From the NCBI RefSeq assembly GCF_010894435.1, contig NZ_JAAIXZ010000002.1, positions 434,001 through 498,000 on the forward strand: 64,000 nt of DNA. The letters run 5' to 3'. The first letter of the stretch is position 1, and each line of letters begins with the position of its first letter. The position numbers and the translations under genes are program-made. The stretch is from Pyxidicoccus trucidator. Its GTDB lineage: Bacteria > Myxococcota > Myxococcia > Myxococcales > Myxococcaceae. Shown here one piece after another: positions 21,566 to 29,027 of the stretch. The notes below the pieces were generated by a model. The model was not told the DNA's origin and searched no databases. It saw nothing but the letters and a program-made list of their open reading frames with translations.

Positions 21566-21874
21566 ATGCTCAAGAACAACCCGGTGATGAAGAAGCTCGT
21601 GGAGACGGGCGAGGAGCGGATTGGCAAGCTGGCGCAGCAGCTGCTGTCGAACGAGAAGTTCGTGGCGACGGTGCAGACGCTGGTGTCGCGCTCGCTGGCG
21701 GCGAAGGGCACGCTGGACAGCGCGCTGCGCTCGACCCTGTCGGCCATGAACCTGCCGTCCACGGGAGACCTGGAGCAGCTGCGCTCGAAGGTGGATGACC
21801 TGGAGCGGCTGCTGGCCTCCGTCGAGGGCAAGGTGGACACGCTGGTGGCGGCGAAGACGTCGCCGAAGAAGTAG
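21566..21874 (+). CDS. Small helical protein (phasin-like)
   Basis: Protein of 102 residues, almost entirely helical and without Cys. It starts MLKNNPVMKKLVETGEERIG and ends in a heptad-like coiled-coil (DLEQLRSKVDDLERLLASVE) with a Lys-rich tail. This shape resembles phasins or other small scaffolding proteins. It lies 31 bases before a ParA ATPase on the same strand, and a PhaR-like gene (polyhydroxyalkanoate regulator family) lies nearby, which weakly supports a granule-associated role. The start at 21566 was chosen because the upstream in-frame part is not protein-like. Confidence 0.72.
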   Translation: MLKNNPVMKKLVETGEERIGKLAQQLLSNEKFVATVQTLVSRSLAAKGTLDSALRSTLSAMNLPSTGDLEQLRSKVDDLERLLASVEGKVDTLVAAKTSPKK

Positions 21875-21905
21875 CCACCCTCGCGGCGGCTGAGGAGTCC
21901 CGGCC

Positions 21906-22709
21906 ATGCGGCGCATCGCGTTCATCAACGAGAAGGGCGGCACCTGCAAGACGACGCTGGCGGTGAACACCGCCGCGTGGCTGGTGCGGGAGCGGGGCCT
22001 GCGCGTGCTGCTGGTGGACCTGGACACGCAGGGCCACGCGGGCAAGGTGCTGGGCGTGGACGTGCGCACGCTGCCGCGCAACGTCTTCCACCTGCTGACG
22101 GACGAGGCGGTGCGCTTCGAGGACGTCGTCCAGCACTCGGCGACCGAGGGGCTGGACGTGCTGCCCGCGTACAAGGAGATGGCGGACTTCCCGGTGGTGG
22201 TGGCCGGCGACGCACGCAAGGCCTGGCGGCTGGCGGACCGGCTGCGCGCGGCGGAAGCGGCGGGCTACGACGCCATCGTCTTCGACGCGCCCCCGTCCAT
22301 GGGGCTCACCACGCGCAACATCCTCGTGGCCTCCACGGAGGTGGTGGTGCCGGTGGCGCTGACGTACCTGTCGCTGGATGGCTGCGCCGAGGTGGCGGAC
22401 ACGGTGCGGCAGGTGGGCGAGGCGGAGGGGCGGCCGGAGCTGCGCGTTACCAAGGTGGTGCCCACGCTGTACCGGAAGACGGCGCTGGCCACGGCGATTC
22501 TCGAGCGCCTGAAGGCCTACTTCCCGGACGCGCTGGCGGCCACGCCGCTGGGCTACGACGTCAAGGTGGACGAGGCCCAGAGCCACGGGAAGACCATCTG
22601 GGAGTACGCGCCGAAGAGCCGGGGCGCGCAGATGCTGGCGGCCATCGCCGCGGAGCTTCACGGCGGCCCGGCCCCCAGGAAGCGGAGGCGGGCGCCGGAG
22701 GTGGCGTAG
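21906..22709 (+). CDS. ParA family ATPase
   Basis: Protein of 267 residues. The deviant Walker A is EKGGTCKTTLAVNTAAWL near residue 10, VLLVDLDTQGHAGKVLGV forms Walker A' and DAIVFDAPPSMGLTTRNIL is Walker B. ParA-type ATPases bind DNA non-specifically and position cargo. No parB gene is adjacent, so this is an orphan ParA that may position a protein cluster or granule. Gene order with the small helical protein (31-base gap) suggests a shared transcript. The C-terminal PRKRRRAP segment is basic. Confidence 0.93.
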   Translation: MRRIAFINEKGGTCKTTLAVNTAAWLVRERGLRVLLVDLDTQGHAGKVLGVDVRTLPRNVFHLLTDEAVRFEDVVQHSATEGLDVLPAYKEMADFPVVVAGDARKAWRLADRLRAAEAAGYDAIVFDAPPSMGLTTRNILVASTEVVVPVALTYLSLDGCAEVADTVRQVGEAEGRPELRVTKVVPTLYRKTALATAILERLKAYFPDALAATPLGYDVKVDEAQSHGKTIWEYAPKSRGAQMLAAIAAELHGGPAPRKRRRAPEVA

Positions 22710-22744
22710 GGCGCGGCCGGCGACGGCTCGCGCCCCGTGCGCGG

Positions 22745-23404
22745 TTACTGCTGCTTCTTCTGCTGCTCGACCTGCTCGAGCTTCTTCTCCAGCTCCTCCA
22801 GACGCTGGGTGAGCGACGCCATGTCGCGGCCCAGGGCGGGGAGGTTGCCGGTGAGGTTCTCCACGACGTGCTTCACGCGCTCGTCGATCTTCCGCTGCCA
22901 GTCCTCGAAGGCGCGCTGGCTGGCCTTGAGCAGGTCGGCGGGGTTGAGGCCGGCGGCGGCGGCGGACTCGGGCGTCGCGGCGGCGGCGGGCGGCTCCTCG
23001 GGGGCGCCTTCCACCTTGCCGGTGGTCTCGTCACGGCGCAGGAGCTTGTCGAGGCGGGACTCGGCTTCCTCGCGGATGGAGGCCACGCGGGGGGTGACCT
23101 GCTGCTGGATGAAGCCGGAGATGGACTCGCCGGGGTGGCGGATGATTTCGCGCAGCACCGACAGCGGCATCTGGTTCTTCTTCTTCTCCTCCTCGAAGAT
23201 GATCTGCGCGAGGGTGACGGAGGTCAGGTCCTCTTTGGTACGATTGTCGACAATCCGTACCTCGGTACCTTCCTTGATCATCGCGGCGATCTCATCAAGG
23301 GTGACGTACCGGCTCTCCACGGTGTCGTAGAGCTTCCGGTTCGTGTACCGCTTGATGATCTTGGGCTCCTTGCTCGGAGCGCCTGCTTGCTCGGCCTCGC
23401 TCAT
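22745..23404 (-). CDS. PhaR-like polyhydroxyalkanoate synthesis regulator domain protein
   Basis: Protein of 219 residues. The N-terminal PHB/PHA accumulation regulator DNA-binding domain is distinct: KIIKRYTNRKLYDTVESRYV followed by TLDEIAAMIKEGTEVRIVDN and LTSVTLAQIIFEEEKKK. An Ala/Pro-rich linker and a long coiled-coil (LTQRLEELEKKLEQVEQQKK) end the protein. Relatives repress phasin and synthesis genes. In myxobacteria proteins of this kind also occur without a PHA pathway, so the role may differ. The ATG at 23404 has GGAG about seven bases upstream. Confidence 0.9.
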   Translation of the reverse strand: MSEAEQAGAPSKEPKIIKRYTNRKLYDTVESRYVTLDEIAAMIKEGTEVRIVDNRTKEDLTSVTLAQIIFEEEKKKNQMPLSVLREIIRHPGESISGFIQQQVTPRVASIREEAESRLDKLLRRDETTGKVEGAPEEPPAAAATPESAAAAGLNPADLLKASQRAFEDWQRKIDERVKHVVENLTGNLPALGRDMASLTQRLEELEKKLEQVEQQKKQQ

Positions 23405-23570
23405 GTGTCTCTCCGCCCCTTTTGGGCTCGACTCCAAGCCACGTGCCCCGCCTGAGTCTCGCAGGGGCGAACCTCGTACCAGAGGGGTTGGGAGCGAGCA
23501 AGCTACGAGAACCCGGCTCGCCGTGGCCGCCTACTGCCCCTATACTCGCGCTCCCAGCCGGGCCTGTTGA

Positions 23571-26060
23571 ATGATCGTCAAGTGCGAGCAGTGCCAGACG
23601 CGGTTCAAGATCCCCGACGAGAAGGTGACGGACAAGGGGGTCAAGGTCCGCTGTACCAAGTGTCAGAACACCTTCCGGGTCACCCGTGAGAGCGCCACGG
23701 CGGAGACGGGTGCGCCGCCAGCACCCCCTCCGGGCGGTCAGGTGGACCCCTTCGCCCAGTTCGGGGTCGCTCCGGACCCTCGGGGCGTGGAGATAACGAA
23801 GCCGGGGTTCTTCGCGCAGGGCGTGGAGGCGACCAAGGGCTCGCCCGCCGTCCGGCCACCCGCGGCGCCGTGGAACAGCGTGGATGGGGACATCGGCACG
23901 GAGGCCGGCGTCTTCGACGAGCCGACCCGGATCGGCCCGATGCCGCTGCCTCCCGCCGCGCGCCCGTCGGCGAATCCGTTCGATTTGCCCCAGAGCGCGG
24001 GGCCCGGCGTGGCTTCCCCGGGTGCCGTGCCGCTGCCGGCCCCCACGGGCGCGGTGGGGGGACAGGCCCGGCCCGGGTCCGCTACAGGGCTGTATGGCAG
24101 CGCGGTGCCTCCGAGTGAGGCGCAGGGCGCCTACGCCCTGGGCGGGGCCGTTCCGCTTCCGGGCGGAGTCCGGGGTGGGGCCGTGCCGCTTCCGGGTGTC
24201 GCGGGGGTTGTGCCATTGCCTGGCGCCGCAGGTGGACGCGCCGCTCCTCCGCCTCCGGCTGCGTTCGCTTCTCCTGGGACGGGGGCTCTGGCTTCCGGCC
24301 CCATGGGCCCCGGGCGCGGGCCGGCCGCGGTGGGGACTCCAGGGGCGGCTGTCCCTGCGCCAGTCACCATGTTCGGCGCCCCGAAGGGCGGGGCTCCGGC
24401 GCCCGTGGCCGCGCGTGGGGCTGCCCCTCCGGCCGGAAGCGTGCCTCCTCCGGCTCCAGGGACTCCTGGGTTCGGGGCCGCTCCGGGAGCCGGGGCGCCG
24501 CCTCCCTTCGCCCTGGGCGGAGACGACCCGTTCGCGGACCTCCTTGGAGGCCAGGGCCCGGCCGCGCCGGCGGGGGCGTTCGACCTGCTTCCTCCGCCCC
24601 AGGCCGCCCCGTCTGCTCCCATGGGCGCGTTCGACCTGCTGCCCTCGCCCAAGGCGCCTCCGGCCGACGCGCTCCGCCGGGCCGCGGCGGCTCCTGCCCC
24701 CGCGTCCACGGGGGCGGTGGCCCTGGGCCCGGTGCGCCCCGCACCGCCGAGAGCCGCCGCACCCTCGGCTCCGGCTCCCTTCCCGGGAGAGGACCCGTTC
24801 GGCTCCATCGACATCGATGACGTGACGGTTCCCGCCGCGCCTCGGCCGGCACCCGCTGCCGTGGCGGCTCCCGCTGGCGAGGACCCGTTCGGCTCCATCG
24901 ACATCGATGACGTCACAGTGACTTCCGGTCCGACTGTCCCGGGCGCACCGGCAGGGGAGGACCCGTTCGCGTCCATCGACCTCGGCGGCCCCGGCGCGGT
25001 GCCGCCTGCTCCCGTGGCTTCGGCGCCGACCGCCCGGGGCCCCGCTCCCGTGGCTTCGGTCCCGGCCGCGTCGTCTGCCCGGGGCCCCGCTCCCGCGAGC
25101 GCTCCGCCGGGGAGGGCGCCCGTCGCCGCGCCCCAGCCCCTGGCGCCCAGCGCCAACAACCTCTTCGACTCCGGGGCCGATGCGGACCCGTTCGGCGAGC
25201 ACGCGGGCATGCAGCCGACCGACACCGGCCGCGCCGCGCTGCTCGGGACGTCGCCTCCGGCCGATGACGGCCTGGAGGGCTTCGCCGCCTCGCTCGAGGC
25301 GGACGGAGTCTCGCTGCTGGGGGACCTGCCCCCCATGAACGAGGCCCAGGAGTTCAGCGTCACCCTGGGCCGGGTGGGGGCACCCGCCACGGGCGCGGTC
25401 GAGGTGCTGGACGTGGGGGGCCTGCCGGCCTCGCCCTCCGTGGCCCGGCCCACCGCCCGTCCCGAGGACGTGGGCATTCCCCAGAGCCGCCCGCCGAGCC
25501 GCGCTCGCAAGGCGACGGCGTTCATCGCCAACCTCGTCGTGGCCGCCGTGCTCGTGGTGGGCTTCGCCGCCGTGGGCCGCGTCTACCTGCGCGAGGGCCG
25601 GGTGGACCTGTCGGTGCTCTCACCCGAGCAACTGCGCGCGCTCGTCATCCCCGCGCCCCGGCCGCTGGTGGCCGTGGACGTGAGCAATGCCCTCTACGAG
25701 ACGAAGTCGGGCCGGCCGCTGTTCTTCGTCCGGGGCGAGGCGGAGAACCGCACCGGCTCCGCCACCCGCATCCGCGTGCGCGCCGCGCTGTATGACGGCG
25801 ACCAGCGGGTGCGCTCCGCCGAGGCGCTCGTGGGCGCGGTGCCCACGCCCGAGGACCTGTACGCCGTGGGCAACTCGGAGTCGGCTGCGGCCCTGAGCCA
25901 GCGCCTGGACGCGGCGGCTGTCTCCGTGGCGCCCGGCGCGAAGGCGCCCTTCCTCGTCATGTTCCACGAGTACCCGGCGGACCTCGGCGGCTTCCGGCTG
26001 GAGGTGACGCTGGAGCCGGTGGCCCCCGCGACGGCGGAGGCCGGCAAGCGCACGGAGTAA
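23571..26060 (+). CDS. MJ0042 zinc-finger protein with Pro/Ala linker and C-terminal membrane anchor
   Basis: Protein of 829 residues. It starts with an MJ0042-type finger, with Cys5-x2-Cys8 and Cys28-x2-Cys31 in MIVKCEQCQTRFKIPDEKVT. A linker of about 600 residues rich in Ala, Pro and Gly follows, with repeated GEDPFGSIDIDDVTV units (two exact at DNA level, a third degenerate EDPFASIDLG). A single membrane helix (ATAFIANLVVAAVLVVGFAAV) lies around residues 647-670, then a DUF3426-like soluble domain of about 150 residues. The finger is cytoplasmic and the C-terminal domain outside. Likely a scaffold; many myxobacterial polarity and motility proteins share this plan. The next gene starts six bases after the stop. 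Confidence 0.85.
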   Translation: MIVKCEQCQTRFKIPDEKVTDKGVKVRCTKCQNTFRVTRESATAETGAPPAPPPGGQVDPFAQFGVAPDPRGVEITKPGFFAQGVEATKGSPAVRPPAAPWNSVDGDIGTEAGVFDEPTRIGPMPLPPAARPSANPFDLPQSAGPGVASPGAVPLPAPTGAVGGQARPGSATGLYGSAVPPSEAQGAYALGGAVPLPGGVRGGAVPLPGVAGVVPLPGAAGGRAAPPPPAAFASPGTGALASGPMGPGRGPAAVGTPGAAVPAPVTMFGAPKGGAPAPVAARGAAPPAGSVPPPAPGTPGFGAAPGAGAPPPFALGGDDPFADLLGGQGPAAPAGAFDLLPPPQAAPSAPMGAFDLLPSPKAPPADALRRAAAAPAPASTGAVALGPVRPAPPRAAAPSAPAPFPGEDPFGSIDIDDVTVPAAPRPAPAAVAAPAGEDPFGSIDIDDVTVTSGPTVPGAPAGEDPFASIDLGGPGAVPPAPVASAPTARGPAPVASVPAASSARGPAPASAPPGRAPVAAPQPLAPSANNLFDSGADADPFGEHAGMQPTDTGRAALLGTSPPADDGLEGFAASLEADGVSLLGDLPPMNEAQEFSVTLGRVGAPATGAVEVLDVGGLPASPSVARPTARPEDVGIPQSRPPSRARKATAFIANLVVAAVLVVGFAAVGRVYLREGRVDLSVLSPEQLRALVIPAPRPLVAVDVSNALYETKSGRPLFFVRGEAENRTGSATRIRVRAALYDGDQRVRSAEALVGAVPTPEDLYAVGNSESAAALSQRLDAAAVSVAPGAKAPFLVMFHEYPADLGGFRLEVTLEPVAPATAEAGKRTE
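24789..24913 (+). repeat. 35-bp exact direct repeats within the MJ0042 gene
   Basis: Copies at 24789-24823 and 24879-24913 are identical over 35 bases (starting GAGGACCCGTTCGGCTCC) and encode EDPFGSIDIDDV. A third, diverged copy begins near 24957. They encode spaced acidic motifs in the disordered linker. Confidence 0.85.
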
Positions 26061-26066
26061 GCCGCC

Positions 26067-26879
26067 ATGTCCACCCTGGAGGAGGCCCGCAACGTCGCCC
26101 GCTTCATCCACGCCCTGAGCGGAGGCGCCGAGGTGCGCCGCAAGGCCGCCGCGCGCGAGCTGTCCCGGAGAGATCCGCTCGACACCAACGAGCTGGTCGG
26201 CGTGCTCATCTCCCTGTCCCGCCAGGGCTGGGGGCCCGCCACCTGTGTGCTGACCGACTTCATGGCCGCCCTGGAGCAGGAGGCCGAGCACATCCCCCAC
26301 GTGGACGTGCTGCGCCGGCTGGCGCACGTGCAGTCGCTCGACACGGTGGCGGACCTGTTCGCCCAGGGCCCGGCGAAGAAGGAGATGGACGCGGATGCCG
26401 CCGCCCGCGCGGACGCCAACGCCTTCTCCCAGTCGCTCGGGCACCTCAAGCAGCAGGCGCGCCTCACCCGGGATCCGGACACCCTGTCCCGCCTGGCCAC
26501 CGTCAGCAACCCGACGGTCCTTCGCAACGTGCTCATCAACCCCCGGCTCACCGAGGACCTGGTGGTGCGCATCGCCGCCCGGCGCCCGGCCCGCCCCGAG
26601 CCGCTCATCGAAATCTGGAAGTCACCGCGCTGGTCCGTGCGCCATGCCGTGCGCCGGGCGCTCGCCTTCAATCCGTACCTGCCGCCGGAGATTGGCGCGA
26701 AGATCGTCCCGCTGCTCAACACCGCGGACCTGCGAGAGCTGGTGGCCAGCACGAGCCTGCACTCCGCCCTGCGAGAGCAGGCCACCCGGCTGCTCGCCGA
26801 GGGAGTCGATGCCGTACGACAGGCGGTGACCCACGCGGTTCCAGCGCGGCGTCCCGACGGGCCGCACGGGCTGGACTGA
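26067..26879 (+). CDS. Helical-repeat hypothetical protein
   Basis: Protein of 270 residues, all-helical, without signal or membrane segment. A HEAT-like pattern is visible (LSRLATVSNPTVLRNVLINP, LTEDLVVRIAARRP and LIEIWKSPRWSVRHAVRRAL). An acidic middle and a His/Arg/Pro tail complete it. No named family is recognised. It starts six bases after the stop of the MJ0042-finger gene, so the two are cotranscribed and probably act together. Confidence 0.78.
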   Translation: MSTLEEARNVARFIHALSGGAEVRRKAAARELSRRDPLDTNELVGVLISLSRQGWGPATCVLTDFMAALEQEAEHIPHVDVLRRLAHVQSLDTVADLFAQGPAKKEMDADAAARADANAFSQSLGHLKQQARLTRDPDTLSRLATVSNPTVLRNVLINPRLTEDLVVRIAARRPARPEPLIEIWKSPRWSVRHAVRRALAFNPYLPPEIGAKIVPLLNTADLRELVASTSLHSALREQATRLLAEGVDAVRQAVTHAVPARRPDGPHGLD

Positions 26880-26897
26880 GCAGGGAAGGGAAGCGGG

Positions 26898-27131
26898 CTA
26901 GCGGCGGCGCGGGCGCTCGGAGTCGCTGAACTCGGCGTCCGTGCTGCCCCGGCGCGTGGTGGTGAGCGACTTCGAGTCCACGTCTACCAGGTCCTCGCCC
27001 TTCGAGGCCTTCTTGAACGAGTACACGAACTTGCCCACGGCGTTGCCGAGCTGACCCATGCGGGCGGCCGAGAAGACCACCAACAGGATGAAGCCGAGGA
27101 CGATGATTTCTCCGAGGCCGAGGCCCAGCAT
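26898..27131 (-). CDS. tatA: TatA-type twin-arginine translocase subunit
   Basis: Protein of 77 residues with the classic plan: one N-terminal membrane helix (GLGEIIVLGFILLVVFSAARMG), a short hinge, then an amphipathic helix (LGNAVGKFVYSFKKASKG) and a polar tail ending in SERPRRR. The FG hinge of many TatA proteins is replaced by SAARMG. No tatC is visible nearby, as in many bacteria where tat genes are dispersed. TatB-like function cannot be excluded, but length fits TatA. Start ATG at 27131. Confidence 0.92.
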   Translation of the reverse strand: MLGLGLGEIIVLGFILLVVFSAARMGQLGNAVGKFVYSFKKASKGEDLVDVDSKSLTTTRRGSTDAEFSDSERPRRR

Positions 27132-27246
27132 GGTGCGGGCACAGTGCAGCAAAGCGCCGGGGGAGGCAAGCCGCGCGTCCACCTGTGGACGCGGCCGCTC
27201 GCACCGTTGCTGCACGGCGGGCCCGGCCGTCGCAGACTGGGGGCCC

Positions 27247-27972
27247 ATGCTCCTGCTTGCCCACCGCGGTGCCAGCGCCGATGCCCCCGAGAACACCCTG
27301 GAAGCCTTCGCCGAGGCCGCCCGTCAGGGCGCGGACGGCGTGGAGCTGGACGCCATGGTGTGCGGCTCCGGCGAGGTCGTCGTGTGCCACGACGAGCAGC
27401 TCGACAGGCTCGCGCGCCTGCCCTGGGAGGTGCGCCTCACGCCGTGGTGGAAGCTCCAGCGCGCCGACGTGGGCTCGGCGCTCGGCTTCGCTCCGGCCCG
27501 AATCCCCCGGCTGGAGGAGGTGCTGGAGGCGCTGCCCGCGCACTTCCTCATCAACATCGAGCTGAAGTGCGACCGCTTCGAGGACGGCGGCCTCGCGCAG
27601 AAGGTGGCGGACCTGGTCCGCCGGCGTGGGCTGGCCGAGCGCGTGGTCCTCTCCAGCTTCAACCCGCTGTGCCTCTTCCGCCTCGTCGCCGTCGCGCCGG
27701 AGCTGCGCCGGGGCTTCCTCATCGACCCGGACAAGCCCTGGGCCGTGCAGGCCTACGGGGTGAGCCCGCTGGTGTCCTCACACTCGGTCCACCCCTTCCA
27801 CGAGGCGTGCACCCACGAGCGCGTGGCCGCGTGGCGCGCCGCCGGCCTGAGGGTGGCCGCGTGGACGGTGGATGACGCCGCGCGCGCCGACGCCCTGGAG
27901 CGGATGGGCGTCAGCTACCTCATCACCAACCGGCCCGGCGCCGTGCGCGAGGCCCTGCGCGCCGCCGCGTAG
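27247..27972 (+). CDS. Glycerophosphodiester phosphodiesterase
   Basis: Protein of 241 residues, a TIM-barrel GDPD. The active-site blocks are LLAHRGASADAPENTLEAF (His-Arg), GADGVELDAMVCGSGEVVVCHD (Glu, Asp, His), LINIELKCD and the C-terminal VAAWTVDDAARADALERMGV. It has no signal peptide and so acts in the cytoplasm, releasing glycerol-3-phosphate and an alcohol from deacylated phospholipids. The ATG at 27247 begins directly at the barrel; the longer frame from 27058 overlaps the divergent tatA gene and is not used. Confidence 0.94.
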   Translation: MLLLAHRGASADAPENTLEAFAEAARQGADGVELDAMVCGSGEVVVCHDEQLDRLARLPWEVRLTPWWKLQRADVGSALGFAPARIPRLEEVLEALPAHFLINIELKCDRFEDGGLAQKVADLVRRRGLAERVVLSSFNPLCLFRLVAVAPELRRGFLIDPDKPWAVQAYGVSPLVSSHSVHPFHEACTHERVAAWRAAGLRVAAWTVDDAARADALERMGVSYLITNRPGAVREALRAAA

Positions 27973-27975
27973 GGC

Positions 27976-28875
27976 CTAGAAGTCCAGGCCGAGCGTGGTG
28001 CTGAAGGCGAACACCGCCGGCACGCCCACCGTCTCCTCGGAGTCCGGGTCCGGCGCGACGCTGCCGGTGCGCGTCAGCGACAGCTCCGCGCCCAGTTGCA
28101 GCACGCCGCCGATGAACCGCACGCCGCCGTAGAGGCGCTGGTTCATGTTATCGCCGAAGGACACCTTCTGGTACGCGGCCGTGTTCTCCAGCGCCGCGCG
28201 GGAGTTGTTCTCCGTCGTGTCCTCGAAGGTGCGGCTCGTGTCGAAGTCGAGGCGGCTGGTGGTGGCCCCGACGAAGCCCAGGTCCAGGCCCCCGTAGGGC
28301 GTCAGCGTCACCATGCCGCCCAGCGGGAACTGCTTGCCCACGCCGAAGTCCAGGCCCAGCACCGTCAGGCTCAAGTCGCGCGCGCCGAACAGCTTCGTCA
28401 CGTGGCCGCGCACGCCGATGTCCGGCAAATAGGTGAAGCCCTCGTTGGCGGCCCACTTCAGCTCGCCCGTGCCCACCACCTGGCTGCTCTTCTCCACCCA
28501 GCCGATGCGCCCGCCCAGCTCCAGCGAGAAGGGCAGGCCCTTGCGCACGTGGAAGGAGGGGATGAGCACCGAGGAGGGCTGCGCGCTCTCCGTGGGGATG
28601 AGGATGCTGTCCGGCATCGACACCACGGACAGCTCCGCGTTGACGGCCCAGGCCGAGTGGCCCGTCGTCTCCGGCGGCATCAGGTTCACCGAGGTGATGG
28701 CGGCGCCCATGACGCGGGCGAAGGCCTGGAAGTCCGCGTTGGCCGTTACCTGCGCATTCACGCCGTTGGGGTCCGGGTTGCCGAACTGCCAGACCTGCAG
28801 GTCGTTGTCGTCCGCGTACGCCGTCGCCCCTGCCGCCCAGGCCGCAAGGGCCAGCCACCGACTGAACGTCCGCAT
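27976..28875 (-). CDS. Outer membrane beta-barrel candidate
   Basis: Protein of 299 residues with a signal peptide (RTFSRWLALAAWAAGATAYA). The remainder is rich in short alternating strands, Gly and aromatic residues (GRIGWVEKSSQVVGTGELKW, YGGLDLGFVGATTSRLDF) and ends in Phe (TLGLDF), a typical outer-membrane insertion signal. No function can be assigned. GGAGG lies 11 bases before the ATG at 28875. It converges with the GDPD gene, with only three bases between stops. Confidence 0.8.
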   Translation of the reverse strand: MRTFSRWLALAAWAAGATAYADDNDLQVWQFGNPDPNGVNAQVTANADFQAFARVMGAAITSVNLMPPETTGHSAWAVNAELSVVSMPDSILIPTESAQPSSVLIPSFHVRKGLPFSLELGGRIGWVEKSSQVVGTGELKWAANEGFTYLPDIGVRGHVTKLFGARDLSLTVLGLDFGVGKQFPLGGMVTLTPYGGLDLGFVGATTSRLDFDTSRTFEDTTENNSRAALENTAAYQKVSFGDNMNQRLYGGVRFIGGVLQLGAELSLTRTGSVAPDPDSEETVGVPAVFAFSTTLGLDF

Positions 28876-28960
28876 TCGAGTCACCGCCTCCGGGGGCGCA
28901 CAACCGGCCGGGGGGCGCCCAACGCGTCCGACGCTAACGCCTGCCCGCGAGGAGCGTCAA

Positions 28961-28996
28961 CAAAACGGGCGGCCCTTCCCGCTGGAAGGGCCGCCC
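28961..28996 (-). terminator. Strong intrinsic terminator after the S41 protease gene
   Basis: A perfect 13-bp stem (28967-28979 and 28984-28996) closes a 4-base loop, GGGCGGCCCTTCC with GGAAGGGCCGCCC. On the minus strand it is followed directly by GTTTTGTTG. It lies 32 bases past the protease stop at 29028 and ahead of the next minus-strand gene, which fits its orientation. Confidence 0.88.
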
Positions 28997-29027
28997 GGAG
29001 GATGCGGTCCGCCGTTTTTGAAGCCGA

